Below, piece after piece: positions 1 through 7,544 of a stretch of DNA of 15,045 nt. The position numbers and the translations under genes were made by a program. The notes under the pieces are model-generated. The model was not told where the DNA came from and searched no databases. It saw nothing but the letters and a program-made list of their open reading frames with translations. Each line of letters opens with the position of its first letter. Position 1 is the first letter of the stretch. Source of the stretch: Candidatus Moranbacteria bacterium CG_4_9_14_3_um_filter_45_14 (GTDB lineage: Bacteria > Patescibacteriota > Minisyncoccia > Moranbacterales > UBA1568); the NCBI GenBank assembly GCA_002790675.1, contig PFVP01000039.1, positions 1-15,045 of the forward strand, read 5' to 3'.

Positions 1-866
1 GAAAATATGAACTGACAAAAGCCGGGGTACTTTTATTCGGCAAGAACCCTTCTGTTGCCTTGAAAAGCAAGTGCGGTATCAAGGTTTCTCACTATTACGG
101 AACAAAACCGAGTTATACTGGGAAGCCGAATTTCGTTACCCGTCCGTTTACGATTGAAGGGCCACTGCTCCAGCAAATCGAGCAGGCGATTGAGTATTTC
201 AGGAATATTATAAAGAATTCACCACCAAAACTTAGCGGCGCGTCTTTTTATCCGACATTTTTGGTTCCGGAGTGGGCTTTCCAAGAAGCGATCACGAACG
301 CAGTGATACACAGGAATTATTTTGTACAGGATGATATTCAGGTAAGGTTTTTTGATGATCGTGTCGAAGTTGAAAGCCCTGGAACTTATCCGGGTCATAT
401 AACTATTGGAAATATCAGGGTCGAGCGGTTTGCCCGCAATCCTTTAATCCTACGAACACTGAATCGTTTTCAAACACCGCCAAACCTTGATATCGGTGAA
501 GGGGTTGATCGTATGTTTCGGGCTATGAAAGAGAAAAATTTGTATGAGCCACTTTTCTTTCCACCGACTATGCGACCAAACTCTGTGTTGTTGGTTTTGC
601 TTAATTTTCAAAAAGTTGAGTATTGGGATACCGTCAGTAAGTATTTGGATGAGAATTATAGGGTTACAAACAAAGAAGCAAGAAGTATCACAAGCATTAC
701 TGATACAATAAAGATGTCGAGGCAATTGAAGCAGTGGGTTGCTAAGGGTCTTCTTGAAAAGGTCGATTCCAAGTTCAAGGGAGGAGTTTATCACAAAAAA
801 GTCGGCATTACCATACCAAAAAAGCTGGATCGTGCATTTGCAGGAGGGGTTGAAAATGGGAAGTAA
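1..866 (+). CDS. ATP-binding/DNA-binding protein of the Schlafen-AlbA_2 type (COG2865-like), 5' truncated by window edge
   Basis: The reading frame is open from base 3 of the window, so the true start lies upstream; the TTG at 60 is only the first in-window start-like codon. The residues before it (LTKAGVLLFGKNP, from nt 12) are the typical end of an AlbA_2 DNA-binding domain. Next comes a GHKL-like ATPase segment: EAITNAVIHRNY at nt 285-320 (N-box-like, with the E and N spaced as in HATPase_c_4 proteins), DDRVEVESPG at about nt 354-383, and a glycine-containing IGEGVDRM loop at nt 492-515. The last ~70 residues look like a winged helix. Proteins of this class are annotated as regulators or as defence-associated ATPases, and they often sit beside restriction genes. 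Here the next large gene is a type III-like restriction helicase, which supports a defence role by inference. Stop TAA. Family call is confident; biochemical role is not. Confidence 0.85.
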   Translation, partial: KYELTKAGVLLFGKNPSVALKSKCGIKVSHYYGTKPSYTGKPNFVTRPFTIEGPLLQQIEQAIEYFRNIIKNSPPKLSGASFYPTFLVPEWAFQEAITNAVIHRNYFVQDDIQVRFFDDRVEVESPGTYPGHITIGNIRVERFARNPLILRTLNRFQTPPNLDIGEGVDRMFRAMKEKNLYEPLFFPPTMRPNSVLLVLLNFQKVEYWDTVSKYLDENYRVTNKEARSITSITDTIKMSRQLKQWVAKGLLEKVDSKFKGGVYHKKVGITIPKKLDRAFAGGVENGK

Positions 867-969
867 AATGTATGTTTTATCTCTCAAATACGGCACTTTC
901 TGGCACATACCATTTGCAAGTTTAGTAGTCCCAGTGGGGTATGTAGTAAATTCATCGTCATTTGTGTAA
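856..969 (+). CDS. possible 37-aa small protein overlapping the end of the AlbA-type gene
   Basis: An ATG at 856 lies 8 nt after a perfect AGGAGG (842-847) and overlaps the upstream stop codon (864-866), a layout typical of translational coupling. The product would be 37 residues with a hydrophobic middle (IPFASLVVPVGYVV), ending in TAA. It is the best Shine-Dalgarno match in the window, but those bases also encode Ala-Gly-Gly of the upstream protein, so it may be coincidence. I recognise no family. It could be a small membrane or control peptide of the restriction locus, or no gene at all. Confidence 0.25.
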   Translation: MGSKMYVLSLKYGTFWHIPFASLVVPVGYVVNSSSFV

Positions 970-1038
970 AGAGCGTAAAAAAACATTTATTTAAGCCGAA
1001 TAACTATGTAGTGGGCATGTATTAAATAGAAAATTGTA

Positions 1039-1059
1039 TTTACCAGTGGTAAAGGTAAA
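1039..1059. promoter_or_regulatory. operator-like inverted repeat plus repeated half-site upstream of the restriction gene
   Basis: TTTACC (1039-1044), AGT, GGTAAA (1048-1053) is a perfect 6-bp inverted repeat with a 3-bp centre, immediately followed by a second GGTAAA (1054-1059). The outer TTTACC can therefore pair with either half-site. It lies about 55 bp before the Res start in a 143-bp stretch (970-1112) that holds no convincing gene. The geometry suits a dimeric repressor, as used by controller proteins of restriction systems, but no such regulator is visible here. Confidence 0.4.
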
Positions 1060-1112
1060 TAACAGAATAGACCGCACCGTATAAGCATTTTAAGCTGATT
1101 TATTTACTTGTT

Positions 1113-3800
1113 ATGGCGCTTCATAAAGATTTCCCCAAAGACCCATACGCGATACTTGACCCGAGTGTTCGGTGGTTTCCGGCTGATGAAGATTTGCGCG
1201 AAAAAGGGTATGATAAGCTTTTGCCTCCTCTGGTTGCTGATTTGCGCAAGCAGGTCAAAGCGTGGCGAGATGAAAACTACAAAGGAGCGAGCGATACCTC
1301 TAAAGCACTTCTGAATTGGTGGTTTAAGGAAGAACATATTTTGTATGATCAGCAGGGCGTAGCATTTCGTTTCCAGTACTACTTTGCACAACGGGAAGCG
1401 CTGGAGACTGTTGTATGGCTCTATGAAGTGGCAAAGGTAAAAGATAAATATGATCTCATCCGTTACAATTCTACGGGAGTGCTGAGCCCGCAGATGTTTA
1501 CCGAAGACTGGCTGCGCTTTGTGATCAAGATGGCAACGGGTGCCGGCAAGACGAAAGTGATGAGTCTCATGATTGCGTGGGCGTATTTCCATAAAAAATA
1601 TGAGGCGGATTCAAATTTGGCAAAGAATTTTCTTTTGATAACCCCGAACGTTATCGTTTTTGAGAGAATAAAAAACGATTTCGAGGGGTTGAAGATATTT
1701 TTTAGCGACCCGGTTCTGCCGGACAACGGATATCAGGGACAGAATTGGCAGGATGATTTCCAGATGACACTTCACTTGCAGGATGATTTGCGCAATGTCT
1801 CTGATACGGGAAATATATTTTTGACCAACATCCACAGGGTATTTGAAGGCGATGTGAGAGAAGCCAGTTTTGATGATGAGGATACTTCCGCATACTTCCT
1901 TGGGCATAAGCCCGTGACCAAAACAAATGATTCCACGGTTGATTTGGGAATGATCGTACGGGATATTGATGAGCTGATTGTGATCAACGACGAGGCGCAC
2001 CATATTCATGATGAAAAGTTGGCATGGTTCAAGTCCATTCTGGATATTGATAATCGATTGAAGCAAAAGGGGACAGGCCTTGCTTTGCAGCTTGACGTCA
2101 CAGCGACGCCCAAGAAAAATGATGGATCGATTTTTGTGCAGACCATTTCTGATTATCCATTGGTTGAAGCTATCCATCAGAGAATCGTAAAAAATCCTGT
2201 CGTGCCGGATGCGGCGAGTCGCGGGAAATTGAAAGAAAATCAAAGCCCATTATTCAGTGAAAAATACAGAGATTATATCAATCTGGGTATTGAAGAGTGG
2301 CGCAAGACATATGAGGCACTGAAACCGATGGGCAAAAAATCCATTCTTTTCATCATGACCGATGATACGAAGAATTGTGATGAAGTTGCCGAATACATCG
2401 AAACAAGTTTCGCGGATCTGAAGGGTGCGGTTTTGACTATTCATACAAATAAGAGCGGAGAAATTTCGGAAAGCGTTACTGGCAAGAATAAAGAAGAGCT
2501 GGATAAACTGAGAAAACAAGCGAACGATATTGATAGTTGGGAGAGTCCGTTCAAGGTGATCATATCGGTTTTGATGCTCAAGGAAGGCTGGGATGTAAAA
2601 AATGTAACGACGATTGTCGGACTGAGGCCGTACGCTGCAGATTCAAAGATTCTCCCAGAGCAAACATTAGGTAGAGGTTTGCGAAGAATGTTTTTTGGTA
2701 GAGAAGATGTCGAAGAATATGTCAGTGTCATAGGTACGCCGGCATTTATGGATTTCGTTGAATCAATAAATGGCGAGGGGGTGATCCTGGAAAAGAAAGC
2801 GATGGGAGATGGCGCAAAACCGATTGCGCCGATGGTTATCGAGGTGGATAAAGATAATCCAAAAAAAGATATCGAAAAATTGGATATTGAGATTCCCGTA
2901 ATGTCTCCGAGGATTCAGAGGGAATATAAGAATCTCGCGGAGTTAGATGTTGCTCGTTTTGGCAATGCGAAAGTTTCAGTAAAAACTTTTTCTGAGGAAG
3001 AAAAAAGAGAGATCGTCTTCAAGGATGTTGTTGATGAAAAAATACATCATACCACAATACTTTCAGGCGATATTGAGCCAGATTTTCAGAGTGTTGTCGG
3101 TTTTTTCGCGCAAGCGGTGATGAGGGAACTGCGACTGTTCGGTTGTTATGATATTCTGTTCGGGAAAGTTAAAGAATTTGTGCAGAGCCAGATGTTCGAT
3201 CAGCCGGTGGATTTATCTGATCTGAATACTTTGAGAAATTTATCAGAGCCTGAATATACACGTCTTATCAAGGAATCATTCAAAAAAGCTATCAATGAAT
3301 TGACGGTACAGGATAAGGGTGATACTGAGATCAAGAATTATATCAAAATCAGTGAAGCGAGGCCGTTTGTGGTGAATGATAAGTCATATCTCATTCCCAC
3401 AAAATCAGTCTTCAATAAAGTGGTCGGAGATAGCGATTTTGAGCTGGAGTTTGCGGATTTTCTTGAGAGATGCGACGATGTCGTTTCTTACGCGAAAAAC
3501 TTTCAAAATAAAGAGGCGAGCGCTCTCCGGATTGAATATAAGAATGCAGAAGGTTTTATTGCGACTTACTATCCGGATTTCTTTGTAAAGCAAGATGATA
3601 AGAAGGTGTATATAGTAGAGACAAAGGGAAGAGAGGAGGAAGATGACAAGCTGAAATTTGAGCGATTACAAAAATGGTGTGAGGATGTGAATAGCAGACA
3701 AACTAAAATGGTATATAAAGCTCTGTATATAAAACAGGAGGAATGGAAGAAAGACAGGCTGAAAAATTTTGATGAGGTGGTGCGGGTGTTTGGGAAATAA
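1113..3800 (+). CDS. res: type III-style restriction endonuclease subunit R: DEAH helicase fused to PD-(D/E)XK nuclease
   Basis: This 895-aa protein has the full set of superfamily 2 helicase motifs in order: Walker A ATGAGKT at residues 141-147, DEAH box at 293-296, TAT motif III at 330-332, and arginine-finger motif VI QTLGRGLRR at 517-525. The C-terminus carries a nuclease core: D822 in YYPDFFV and E836-T837-K838 in IVETKGRE, the classic PD...ExK arrangement. Together these indicate an ATP-driven DNA translocase that cuts DNA, as in type III restriction enzymes, which need a Mod methyltransferase for site recognition and host protection. No mod gene is in the window; it may lie upstream beyond the AlbA-type gene. 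The ATG at 1113 has no Shine-Dalgarno sequence, but upstream in-frame alternatives are absent. No disruption is seen and all key residues are present, so it is probably functional. Stop TAA. Confidence 0.9.
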   Translation: MALHKDFPKDPYAILDPSVRWFPADEDLREKGYDKLLPPLVADLRKQVKAWRDENYKGASDTSKALLNWWFKEEHILYDQQGVAFRFQYYFAQREALETVVWLYEVAKVKDKYDLIRYNSTGVLSPQMFTEDWLRFVIKMATGAGKTKVMSLMIAWAYFHKKYEADSNLAKNFLLITPNVIVFERIKNDFEGLKIFFSDPVLPDNGYQGQNWQDDFQMTLHLQDDLRNVSDTGNIFLTNIHRVFEGDVREASFDDEDTSAYFLGHKPVTKTNDSTVDLGMIVRDIDELIVINDEAHHIHDEKLAWFKSILDIDNRLKQKGTGLALQLDVTATPKKNDGSIFVQTISDYPLVEAIHQRIVKNPVVPDAASRGKLKENQSPLFSEKYRDYINLGIEEWRKTYEALKPMGKKSILFIMTDDTKNCDEVAEYIETSFADLKGAVLTIHTNKSGEISESVTGKNKEELDKLRKQANDIDSWESPFKVIISVLMLKEGWDVKNVTTIVGLRPYAADSKILPEQTLGRGLRRMFFGREDVEEYVSVIGTPAFMDFVESINGEGVILEKKAMGDGAKPIAPMVIEVDKDNPKKDIEKLDIEIPVMSPRIQREYKNLAELDVARFGNAKVSVKTFSEEEKREIVFKDVVDEKIHHTTILSGDIEPDFQSVVGFFAQAVMRELRLFGCYDILFGKVKEFVQSQMFDQPVDLSDLNTLRNLSEPEYTRLIKESFKKAINELTVQDKGDTEIKNYIKISEARPFVVNDKSYLIPTKSVFNKVVGDSDFELEFADFLERCDDVVSYAKNFQNKEASALRIEYKNAEGFIATYYPDFFVKQDDKKVYIVETKGREEEDDKLKFERLQKWCEDVNSRQTKMVYKALYIKQEEWKKDRLKNFDEVVRVFGK

Positions 3801-3842
3801 AAGTATCCTCGTCGAGAAAAAAAGATTGGATGATTTTACGAC

Positions 3843-3866
3843 AGTTACGTAACCGGTTACGTAACT
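3843..3866. promoter_or_regulatory. 24-bp perfect palindrome composed of two nested 10-bp palindromes
   Basis: AGTTACGTAACC is followed directly by its exact reverse complement. Within it, GTTACGTAAC, itself a palindrome, occurs twice with CG between. Two identical dyad sites with 12-bp spacing would place two dimers on about the same face of the helix, as cooperative operators do. It sits 42 bp after the res stop and about 57 bp before the ftsK -10 box, at the join between accessory and core genes. Alternatives are a recombination or attachment site, or an RNA hairpin; no T-tract follows, so a terminator is unlikely. Confidence 0.55.
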
Positions 3867-3890
3867 CCGGAAACGGGAGAAAGACGTTCT

Positions 3891-3903
3891 TCCAACGCTT
3901 GGA
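3891..3903. other. short perfect hairpin TCCAA-CGC-TTGGA
   Basis: A 5-bp stem with a 3-nt loop between the large palindrome and the ftsK promoter. There is no U-run behind it, so it is not a standard terminator. It may be a second protein-binding site or chance. Confidence 0.25.
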
Positions 3904-3922
3904 TCGGCGGAGATTTTCTGTT

Positions 3923-3952
3923 TTGAGGGGGATATCTTTTTTGTGTTATACT
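3923..3952 (+). promoter_or_regulatory. sigma70-type extended -10 promoter for ftsK
   Basis: TTGAGG (3923-3928), an 18-bp spacer, then TATACT (3947-3952) preceded by TGT (3944-3946), the extended -10 element. The predicted transcript starts near 3958-3960, giving a 5' leader of about 26 nt before the ftsK ATG. This is the best complete promoter in the window and it separates ftsK from the restriction locus. Confidence 0.6.
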
Positions 3953-3985
3953 GAAACCATTAAGATGAAATTTTTATATTGAAAT

Positions 3986-6358
3986 ATGGGGCGGAAAAAA
4001 AAGGTACCAGCAGAGCCGGAAGATGATGGTTTCAAATTCGAAGATATATTGCATAGCGATGCGAAGAGAAGCATCGTGGCGGTTTTTTTGTTCGCCTTGT
4101 CGCTCTTATTTCTTTTGGCTTACTTCAACACGGCCGGTGTGCTCGGGGAATGGTTGGACACAGGGCTTGGGACGCTTTTTGGTTGGGGGAAATGGCTGTT
4201 TCCACTCTTGCTTATCATCGCCGGTATCCTTTTTTTGAAACGGCGGACGACGACGCTTGCCGATGCAGTGAGATTTATCGGGCTGGCTTTTGCTTTTTTT
4301 TCAGTGCTAGGACTCTTTCATCTATATAGCGGAGAAGGAACGAAAGAATTTCTCCAGATAGCTCGTTCCGGACAGGGTGGTGGATATATCGGGTTTTGTT
4401 TTGCGTATATACTCGCGAACTTCACCGGCAAAGTGGCCGGCACCATCATTCTTATCGCACTCTTCGCTATCGGGATCATAGCGTCGTTCAATGTTTCACT
4501 CATCCATTCTTTCGAACAGTTGCAAGGAAAACTGCGTCCTAAGGAAAAAGAAGCAAGCAGTCTCGATGAAGAAGAGACTGTCACTCCGATAATCACAGAA
4601 GAAAAAATTGATACGATTCCTACGGAAAAAGGAGTGAGCGAGACTCCTCCTTTTGGAGAGAATACGGATCTGGTGGCTAACAATATCCGTCATATAGAAT
4701 TTAAAGAAGATGATGGTGCGTCCGAAAATAATGCGAATGAGGATGATACTGTTTTGGTGCCGGCATTCGTCCGTCCGAAGAAAGTGCAGCATCGACGCGG
4801 GCACGTACAGCGGGAATTGCCATCGGTGGATCTGCTCGAGTCGACTATGGGTCAGGCAGTGGGAGGCGATACGGAACAGAAGAAACATATCATCCAGAGT
4901 ACGTTGAAATATTTCGGTATAGAAGTGGAACCAGGAGAGGCGTTGGTCGGTCCGACGGTGACACGGTATACTTTCTCTCCGGCTTTCGGAGTGAAGCTCT
5001 CACGCATCACAGCGCTTTCGGACAATCTCGCACTGGCTCTTTCCGCAAAGTCTATCCGCATCGAAGCGCCTATTCCTGGTCAAGCTCTCATCGGTATCGA
5101 GGTGCCGAATAATACTGTCGCTACCGTACGCCTGAAAGCGATCATTGAAAGCGAAGATTTTCGCGAACGAAAGTCTGATCTGATGCTGGTTCTTGGTCAG
5201 GATGTCGCCGGAAAACATATATTGGCCGATCTTCGCAAGATGCCACACCTCCTCATCGCTGGACGAACCGGGTCAGGGAAGAGTGTGTGTATCAATACAT
5301 TTCTCATATCTCTTCTCTATCAGAATTCTCCCGAGGATCTCAAACTCATCCTGGTTGATCCGAAACGCGTGGAACTGTCCATATACAAGGGTATTCCACA
5401 CTTGCAAACAGATGTGATCGTGGATATGAAGAAAGTAGTGAATGCTCTCCGTTGGGCTGTCGGCGAGATGGAACACCGTTATAAGGTTCTAGAAGAAGTC
5501 CATGCGAGAGATATCGTCGCTTATCGTGAACGGGCGCTCTTGGGTGAACACAAGACAGTGATCGATGCGGAAACAGGCAAAGTCGTCAAAGAGCCATTCC
5601 TGAATCTTCCATACTTCGTTATCGTCATCGATGAAATGGCTGATCTGATGTCGATGCATGGGAAAGAAGTGGAAGCGCTCATCAATCGTCTGGCTGCCAA
5701 ATCGCGTGCTATCGGTATTCATCTTTTGCTTGCGACACAACGTCCGGAAGTGACGGTCATCACGGGTCTTATCAAATCGAATATCCCGACTCGCATCGCA
5801 TTTCAATTGAAATCGCAGATCGATTCGCGTACCATTCTTGCGGCCGGAGGGGCGGAAAAACTTTTGGGGAATGGAGATATGCTGTATTCTCCATCCGAAG
5901 GAACGGAGATGAGACGTATCCAAGGGGCGTTCGTTTCAGATGATGAGGTGAAACGTGTCACCACTTTTTGGCGTAATCAGAAGGAAAATTTCGGAGAAGA
6001 AGGGATAGGAGGAGAACTCGATCTAGATGATAAGACAGTCGATATCACCGAAGCGATGGATGAACTGGATAATGGATCGAAAGAGGATGCTCTGTATGAA
6101 CAAGCAAAAGAAATGACCATACGTACAGGACGCGCATCAACTACTTCGTTTCAGACGGCTTTCAGCGTCGGTTATCCGCGTGCCGCACGATTGATGCACC
6201 TTTTGGAAGAGAACGGTGTCGTCGGTATGATAGGAGGGAAGAAGACCGTGCTTATGAATGAAGGGAAGGTCATACCTGCTTCGGCGGAGGATGAGAAAGA
6301 ACAATACGGCGATAATCCTCTCGCAGATCAGAGTGACCGTGACAAGTGGCAACTCTAA
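3986..6358 (+). CDS. ftsK: FtsK/SpoIIIE DNA translocase
   Basis: FtsK pumps chromosomal DNA through the closing septum and activates dimer resolution. The 790-aa protein starts with a charged segment, then about four membrane helices (roughly residues 29-47, 69-84, 95-113 and 131-169). A charged linker follows (about 180-280) that is much shorter than in E. coli FtsK. The motor domain has Walker A GRTGSGKS (426-433), VDPKRVELS, Walker B with D549-E550 in VIVIDEMAD, and the family-typical LATQRPEVTVITGLIKSNIP segment. The end (about 700-765) is the winged-helix gamma domain, which reads oriented KOPS-like sequences. An in-frame TGA at 3980 leaves 3986 as the first possible start; no Shine-Dalgarno is seen. 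The stop TAA lies inside the 5' arm of the following hairpin. All catalytic residues are intact. Confidence 0.96.
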   Translation: MGRKKKVPAEPEDDGFKFEDILHSDAKRSIVAVFLFALSLLFLLAYFNTAGVLGEWLDTGLGTLFGWGKWLFPLLLIIAGILFLKRRTTTLADAVRFIGLAFAFFSVLGLFHLYSGEGTKEFLQIARSGQGGGYIGFCFAYILANFTGKVAGTIILIALFAIGIIASFNVSLIHSFEQLQGKLRPKEKEASSLDEEETVTPIITEEKIDTIPTEKGVSETPPFGENTDLVANNIRHIEFKEDDGASENNANEDDTVLVPAFVRPKKVQHRRGHVQRELPSVDLLESTMGQAVGGDTEQKKHIIQSTLKYFGIEVEPGEALVGPTVTRYTFSPAFGVKLSRITALSDNLALALSAKSIRIEAPIPGQALIGIEVPNNTVATVRLKAIIESEDFRERKSDLMLVLGQDVAGKHILADLRKMPHLLIAGRTGSGKSVCINTFLISLLYQNSPEDLKLILVDPKRVELSIYKGIPHLQTDVIVDMKKVVNALRWAVGEMEHRYKVLEEVHARDIVAYRERALLGEHKTVIDAETGKVVKEPFLNLPYFVIVIDEMADLMSMHGKEVEALINRLAAKSRAIGIHLLLATQRPEVTVITGLIKSNIPTRIAFQLKSQIDSRTILAAGGAEKLLGNGDMLYSPSEGTEMRRIQGAFVSDDEVKRVTTFWRNQKENFGEEGIGGELDLDDKTVDITEAMDELDNGSKEDALYEQAKEMTIRTGRASTTSFQTAFSVGYPRAARLMHLLEENGVVGMIGGKKTVLMNEGKVIPASAEDEKEQYGDNPLADQSDRDKWQL

Positions 6359-6379
6359 AGAAGCTTTTAGCTTCTTTAG
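6355..6379 (+). terminator. perfect 11-bp hairpin at the ftsK stop codon
   Basis: CTAAAGAAGCT (6355-6365), TTT loop, AGCTTCTTTAG (6369-6379). The stem includes the ftsK stop codon. It is AT-rich and is not directly followed by a U-run (the nearest is TTTTT at 6390-6394), so termination here would be weak. It competes with the longer fold at 6367-6449. Confidence 0.4.
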
Positions 6380-6449
6380 CTTCACGAGCTTTTTAGAAAA
6401 GATAAGAAAATTATAAAGCTAACGCAGCTTATGAAGCTAGCGAAGCTAA
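6367..6449 (+). repeat. AGCT-periodic long inverted repeat between ftsK and rodZ
   Basis: The gap contains eight AGCT tetramers. The last four are separated by exactly 5 nt each (9-nt period: after 6418, 6426, 6436 and 6445 in register), and the first block repeats the 9-nt step with one 3-nt spacing. The blocks are reverse complements: TTAGCTTC (6367-6374) pairs with GAAGCTAA (6442-6449); TAGCTTCA (6377-6384) with TGAAGCTA (6432-6439); AGCT (6387-6390) with AGCT (6426-6429); TTAG (6393-6396) with CTAA (6419-6422). That leaves a 22-nt AT-rich loop holding a TATAAA (6412-6417). Forming this stem excludes the 6355-6379 hairpin. The arm ends 12 nt before the rodZ ATG. Confidence 0.65.
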
Positions 6450-6461
6450 CAGGCTGCTTTT

Positions 6462-7454
6462 ATGAAAGATGGATTTACACGAAAAAAAGTCGAATCGCTT
6501 ACGCTCGGTGAGAAATTGAAAAAACTCCGTGGGGATTTCCGTATGAGCCTATCTGAGATTTCTAAAGCGACGAGGATTCAGGTAAAATATTTGGAGTATC
6601 TCGAGAACGGTGAATACCATAAATTACCGGCGGATGTGTATGTCCGTGGATTCTTACGGAGCTACGCACACTATCTCAATATCGATGAACAGGCATTCAT
6701 CAATCTCTATGAGAGAGAGCGGCATATCCAGGTGAATCTCAATCAAGAAACAGAGAAGAAGACTTTCAACGTGAAAAACTTGAGTATCTCTTCATTCGTG
6801 ATAACACCACGCTCGATCGTCGTCGTGATGATTTTCCTCTTGGTGGGTGGAGCATTCTTCTATCTTTTTCGTGAATTTCAGGCATTTGCCGGAGCACCAC
6901 GGCTGATCATCCTGAGTCCAGCGGAGAGAACGACAATCATAGAGACGAATGAGATAATCGTGCAGGGAAAGACGGATAAAGGCGCGCGTGTCTCTATCAA
7001 TAATCAGTCGGTTTTTGTCGGGAGCGCCGGAGAATTCTCTGATAAGCTCACCTTACAGTCAGGACTGAATACGGTCACTATCGTTGCTATTAATCGTTTT
7101 GATAAGGAAAAATCAGAGACGCTCTCTATCGAAGCTCATTATACGCCAGAGACGGCGGATGCGGGGAGGGATGGAGCTAAAACGAAAATCGCAGAGACGT
7201 TTCATACCGATGTTTCTGTCCACGATTCCCCGGCCAAGGTTACCATAGAAGCGGACGGGACGATCGTTTTCAGCGGTATTCTGAAAGTAGGAGAATCACA
7301 GACGGCAGAGGCAAAGGACGCTATAAGAATTATTTCAGAAAATCCGGCGAAAACATTCATACGTTTCAACGGAGCATCGGAAGAATTACCTCTGGGAGAC
7401 GGGCAGACATCCAAAGCGGGTGTCGTGTTCCTCTCGACAGGACGGCAGGAGTAG
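6462..7454 (+). CDS. rodZ: RodZ-like membrane protein: HTH_25, one TM helix, Ig-like insert, DUF4115-like C-terminus
   Basis: RodZ links the MreB cytoskeleton to wall synthesis and sets cell shape. The 330 aa show an N-terminal Xre-type HTH_25 domain (about 15-73, with LGEKLKKLRGDFRMSLSEIS and YVRGFLRSYAHYL), a charged juxtamembrane segment, and a single membrane helix (about 118-136). Outside the membrane are two domains: an Ig/glucodextranase_B-like beta domain (about 147-228, with an LSPAERTTI start and a GLNTVTIVAINRF turn) and a DUF4115-like end (about 258-326, with DGTIVFSGILKVGESQ and RFNGA). The predicted topology is cytoplasmic N-terminus and external C-terminus. It lies 103 bp after ftsK and 90 bp before recA. 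No Shine-Dalgarno precedes the ATG at 6462, and the upstream hairpin may control access to it. Stop TAG. Whether MreB occurs in this genome cannot be seen here. Confidence 0.85.
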   Translation: MKDGFTRKKVESLTLGEKLKKLRGDFRMSLSEISKATRIQVKYLEYLENGEYHKLPADVYVRGFLRSYAHYLNIDEQAFINLYERERHIQVNLNQETEKKTFNVKNLSISSFVITPRSIVVVMIFLLVGGAFFYLFREFQAFAGAPRLIILSPAERTTIIETNEIIVQGKTDKGARVSINNQSVFVGSAGEFSDKLTLQSGLNTVTIVAINRFDKEKSETLSIEAHYTPETADAGRDGAKTKIAETFHTDVSVHDSPAKVTIEADGTIVFSGILKVGESQTAEAKDAIRIISENPAKTFIRFNGASEELPLGDGQTSKAGVVFLSTGRQE

Positions 7455-7480
7455 ACAGATATTTTTGTGTATGCTAGTAT
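7452..7480 (+). promoter_or_regulatory. weak candidate distal recA promoter
   Basis: TAGACA (7452-7457), a 17-bp spacer, then TAGTAT (7475-7480): one mismatch in the -35 box and two in the -10. The -35 overlaps the rodZ stop codon. It would give a leader of about 58 nt. No LexA-type SOS box of either the E. coli or the Bacillus form is visible. Confidence 0.3.
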
Positions 7481-7513
7481 GTAAGTAGAGTAAACAATCG
7501 GAAAGAGCTGAGA

Positions 7514-7538
7514 AATATAATCGTAATAATAATATAAT
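7514..7538 (+). promoter_or_regulatory. two consensus -10 boxes directly before recA
   Basis: AATATAAT occurs at 7514-7521 and again at 7531-7538, 17 bp apart, each containing a consensus TATAAT (7516-7521 and 7533-7538). The second ends 6 nt before the recA ATG at 7545, so transcription would start at or beside the start codon, giving a leaderless mRNA. Neither has a good -35 box and the local sequence is AT-rich, so chance is possible. Confidence 0.4.
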
Positions 7539-7544
7539 TTTCTT

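Noticed and set aside
450..986. Minus-strand ORF of 178 aa opposite the AlbA-type gene and its downstream gap
   Set aside because: No recognisable domain, and mostly antisense to a gene with clear family motifs. The same applies to the other minus-strand frames across res, ftsK, leuS and glmS.
6367..6449. CRISPR array from the repeated AGCT units
   Set aside because: Units are 4 bp at a 9-nt period, far shorter than CRISPR repeats, with no spacers and no cas genes.
7455..7544. LexA/SOS box upstream of recA
   Set aside because: Neither CTG-N10-CAG nor CGAAC-N4-GTTCG patterns are present.
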